Source: Trichopria drosophilae (Eukaryota; Arthropoda; Insecta; Hymenoptera; Diapriidae). Taken from it: 64,000 bases of DNA. The translations under genes and the position numbers were made by a program. Below are positions 62,241 to 64,000 of this stretch, one piece after another. The stretch is from contig CM059582.1 of NCBI GenBank assembly GCA_030407085.1, positions 14,675,501 to 14,739,500 on the forward strand. Direction: 5' to 3'. Within the stretch, counting starts at the first letter, position 1. Every line of letters starts with the position of its first letter. The notes beneath the pieces are model-generated. The model searched no databases. It worked only from the letters and a program-made list of their open reading frames with translations, and was not told the origin of the DNA.

Positions 62241-64000
62241 CCACTCGTAATCTTCTCCTCGATGGAAACTACGTATGTAAGCAAGAAAGCTTCCGGGCCG
62301 TCGGTTCCCAAATTTAAAATATGTTCCTTCGCATTTCGGTTCACACTTTCACTCTTGACCTCACAAGATTTCATTATTCCGGGTCGTGTTGCACATCTAC
62401 CAAAACATATTCCCATGTTAATTGCTCGTGACCGAATTTATGACGTCGAGAAAATGGGAGAATTTACTTGCGCAATTAATATAACATTGTTGTACGCTAG
62501 AATCCGATAGGTGGCAAGGGATTCTGCAAACGAAATGTTAGCGAGGAGGAGAATTCATAACATTTATTTTGAGGTATCTTGTGTTTTATCACGTGAATGG
62601 AACTGTCGATTATTTTCCGATTAAACTGTATCAGAGATAAATAGGACTGTATTTGGTAATGTACCATTCTATAGTGAGACTTTTTTAGAATCAAGATAGC
62701 TCTTGTTCTATTTAGAGCACTTTTGGACTGTTTGTCCAAACACAGCAGTCGCATATTTTGCAAAATATTCATTATCTCAAATGGAACTAAGAAACTTTGC
62801 TAACTTTACAAGCATTTTGGAGTGAAAATTCACTCTTTCAGAAAGAACTAATATGAATAAGAGTAAAGTTAACAGAAGTATTACACGACAATGTAATTGT
62901 TATATAAAATACCTATATAAATGTTACCAAATAACAATAGTTTTCCGTTTGGTGGGATAGCAACAATGGCCCGTTTTCCATTTTTTCGAACATAACACCA
63001 AACCAACAGTGCAATTTTTGTAAAACGGGACATATTCAACGAACGAGAAAATTTACTAAATGCATGCGAGTTTCAGATATTTCGCAGTACATTTACCTTT
63101 ATAAACACAGTTTTTAAGTACGCAACTATACTATCGCCAAGTACCGAATGACTTTGTCCTAACTCGCCAAAGGACACTATCAATAATACTCAGTGTTCCC
63201 AGGTGTTATTGCGCCTATCTGAAATTGAATAGCACAAGTGTCAATATTTCAGATTCACCAAGCAACAAAGTTTTGTCACTTAATATCCCGCTTTACGGTA
63301 TGGGTTTCTGAAATTAATAATAATTTAGTTTTTTGGCACATCCTGACTGGTTATGGTACGAGAAGGTGGTCCTGCTTAGCAGTATGGGTAAAGTCGGCCA
63401 CCCGCATTCCACACAGATGACGCGCGTGTCGGTCAAATTATTTCGTGGTGTGACATCTTGATAGGCACTGACATAATTAATGACCACAGTTGTCAAATAC
63501 GTTTTGACATCAAGCGGACATTTCAAGTAATTTTCATTTTAAAATAATAAGTCGTAACAAACATTCGGCATCTCCCGATTTTTACATCTTGTAAAAAATG
63601 GACTACTTTTATTATTCTGTACGGAGTTTTATAATATTATCTTCAACAAATAAAAAAATTCGTATAGGGAACAAAAAAAGTTCATATTTTTTACCGTGCT
63701 CTGAATATCCCTCAAGCCTTACCCTCAGCCGCACATCCCACTCAAGGTGTTCTAAAAGTACCTAACGACGTCCAAATGTACGCTTTTATCTTACAGTTCT
63801 AAAAATGTCTGGAGGAATCGAATAACCCCTTTTATTGTCCTATTAACATCCTCAACGGGTCTTACGTCGTGAGACTGCCTGGGGATATTAACAGGATGCT
63901 AAAAGCGGATATTTGGACGTCATTTTTATGAAAATTCGCTACTTGGTGGTTTTTGGGGTTGGGGTGTTTGATTCCCAAGATTCAAATCGGCGGATCCAAT
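62241..64000. other. 5' flank of the mfas-like gene
   Basis: Upstream of the presumed promoter. No other gene recognised; the only clear structure is the inverted-repeat element at 63767-63921. Short open frames on both strands look incidental. Confidence 0.45.
63767..63921. mobile_element. Inverted-repeat element with GACGTCCAAATGT ends
   Basis: GACGTCCAAATGTACGCTTT pairs with AAAGCGGATATTTGGACGTC. An inner pair CCTATTAACATCC / GGATATTAACAGG is also present. A related fragment (GGACGTTCAAATGTCTGCTT, about 35819-35840) lies in intron 1, so this is a dispersed family. Confidence 0.65.

Noticed and set aside
62042..62416. 124-codon minus-strand frame upstream of the mfas start
   Set aside because: Overlaps the presumed promoter and 5' UTR, has no signal peptide or domain, and is not in frame with a donor.

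Overview
The window looks like nuclear DNA of an insect: AT-rich (roughly one third G+C by eye), with spliced genes carrying GT-AG and GC-AG introns, insect-style TTAGG-like repeats, and many small non-autonomous transposons. TTAGGTTAGG stretches and long introns are common in Hymenoptera, but the species and order cannot be fixed from the sequence.

One protein-coding gene can be supported, and it fills almost the whole window on the minus strand. It encodes a secreted fasciclin (FAS1) domain protein, most likely the insect orthologue of midline fasciclin (mfas; vertebrate relative TGFBI/beta-ig-h3). Six coding exons join with consistent phase: exon 1 (61923-61804, signal peptide), exon 2 (26279-24260, a 2-kb exon coding a Gln-rich coiled-coil and Ser/Thr/Pro-rich stalk), exon 3 (22870-22755), exon 4 (22556-22419), exon 5 (13236-13035) and exon 6 (6989-6762). 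Together they give 941 complete residues: one full FAS1 domain and most of a second. The gene must continue beyond base 1, because exon 6 ends in a clean donor inside the second FAS1 domain and no further exon was found in bases 1-6761. Intron 1 is about 35.5 kb. Intron 4 appears to use a GC donor.

The rest is intron and 5' flank, populated by repeats. From left to right: pogo-like and other small inverted-repeat elements, minisatellites, at least nine palindromic (foldback) elements from about 0.1 to 1.2 kb, a MITE nested in one foldback element (19622-19933), a ten-unit satellite of about 240 bp (28035-30290), and an interspersed family built from TGTCGG plus T-runs (four loci). No coding capacity for a transposase or reverse transcriptase was seen.

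The least explained non-repeat signals lie inside intron 1. One is a GC-rich island at 42614-42730 with four consecutive perfect stem-loops followed by a TATA-like motif. The other is a tRNA-like A-box/B-box segment at 54667-54790 followed by a perfect hairpin and a T-run, which could be a pol III transcript or a decayed SINE. No obvious second gene, rRNA, CRISPR array or viral gene was found.
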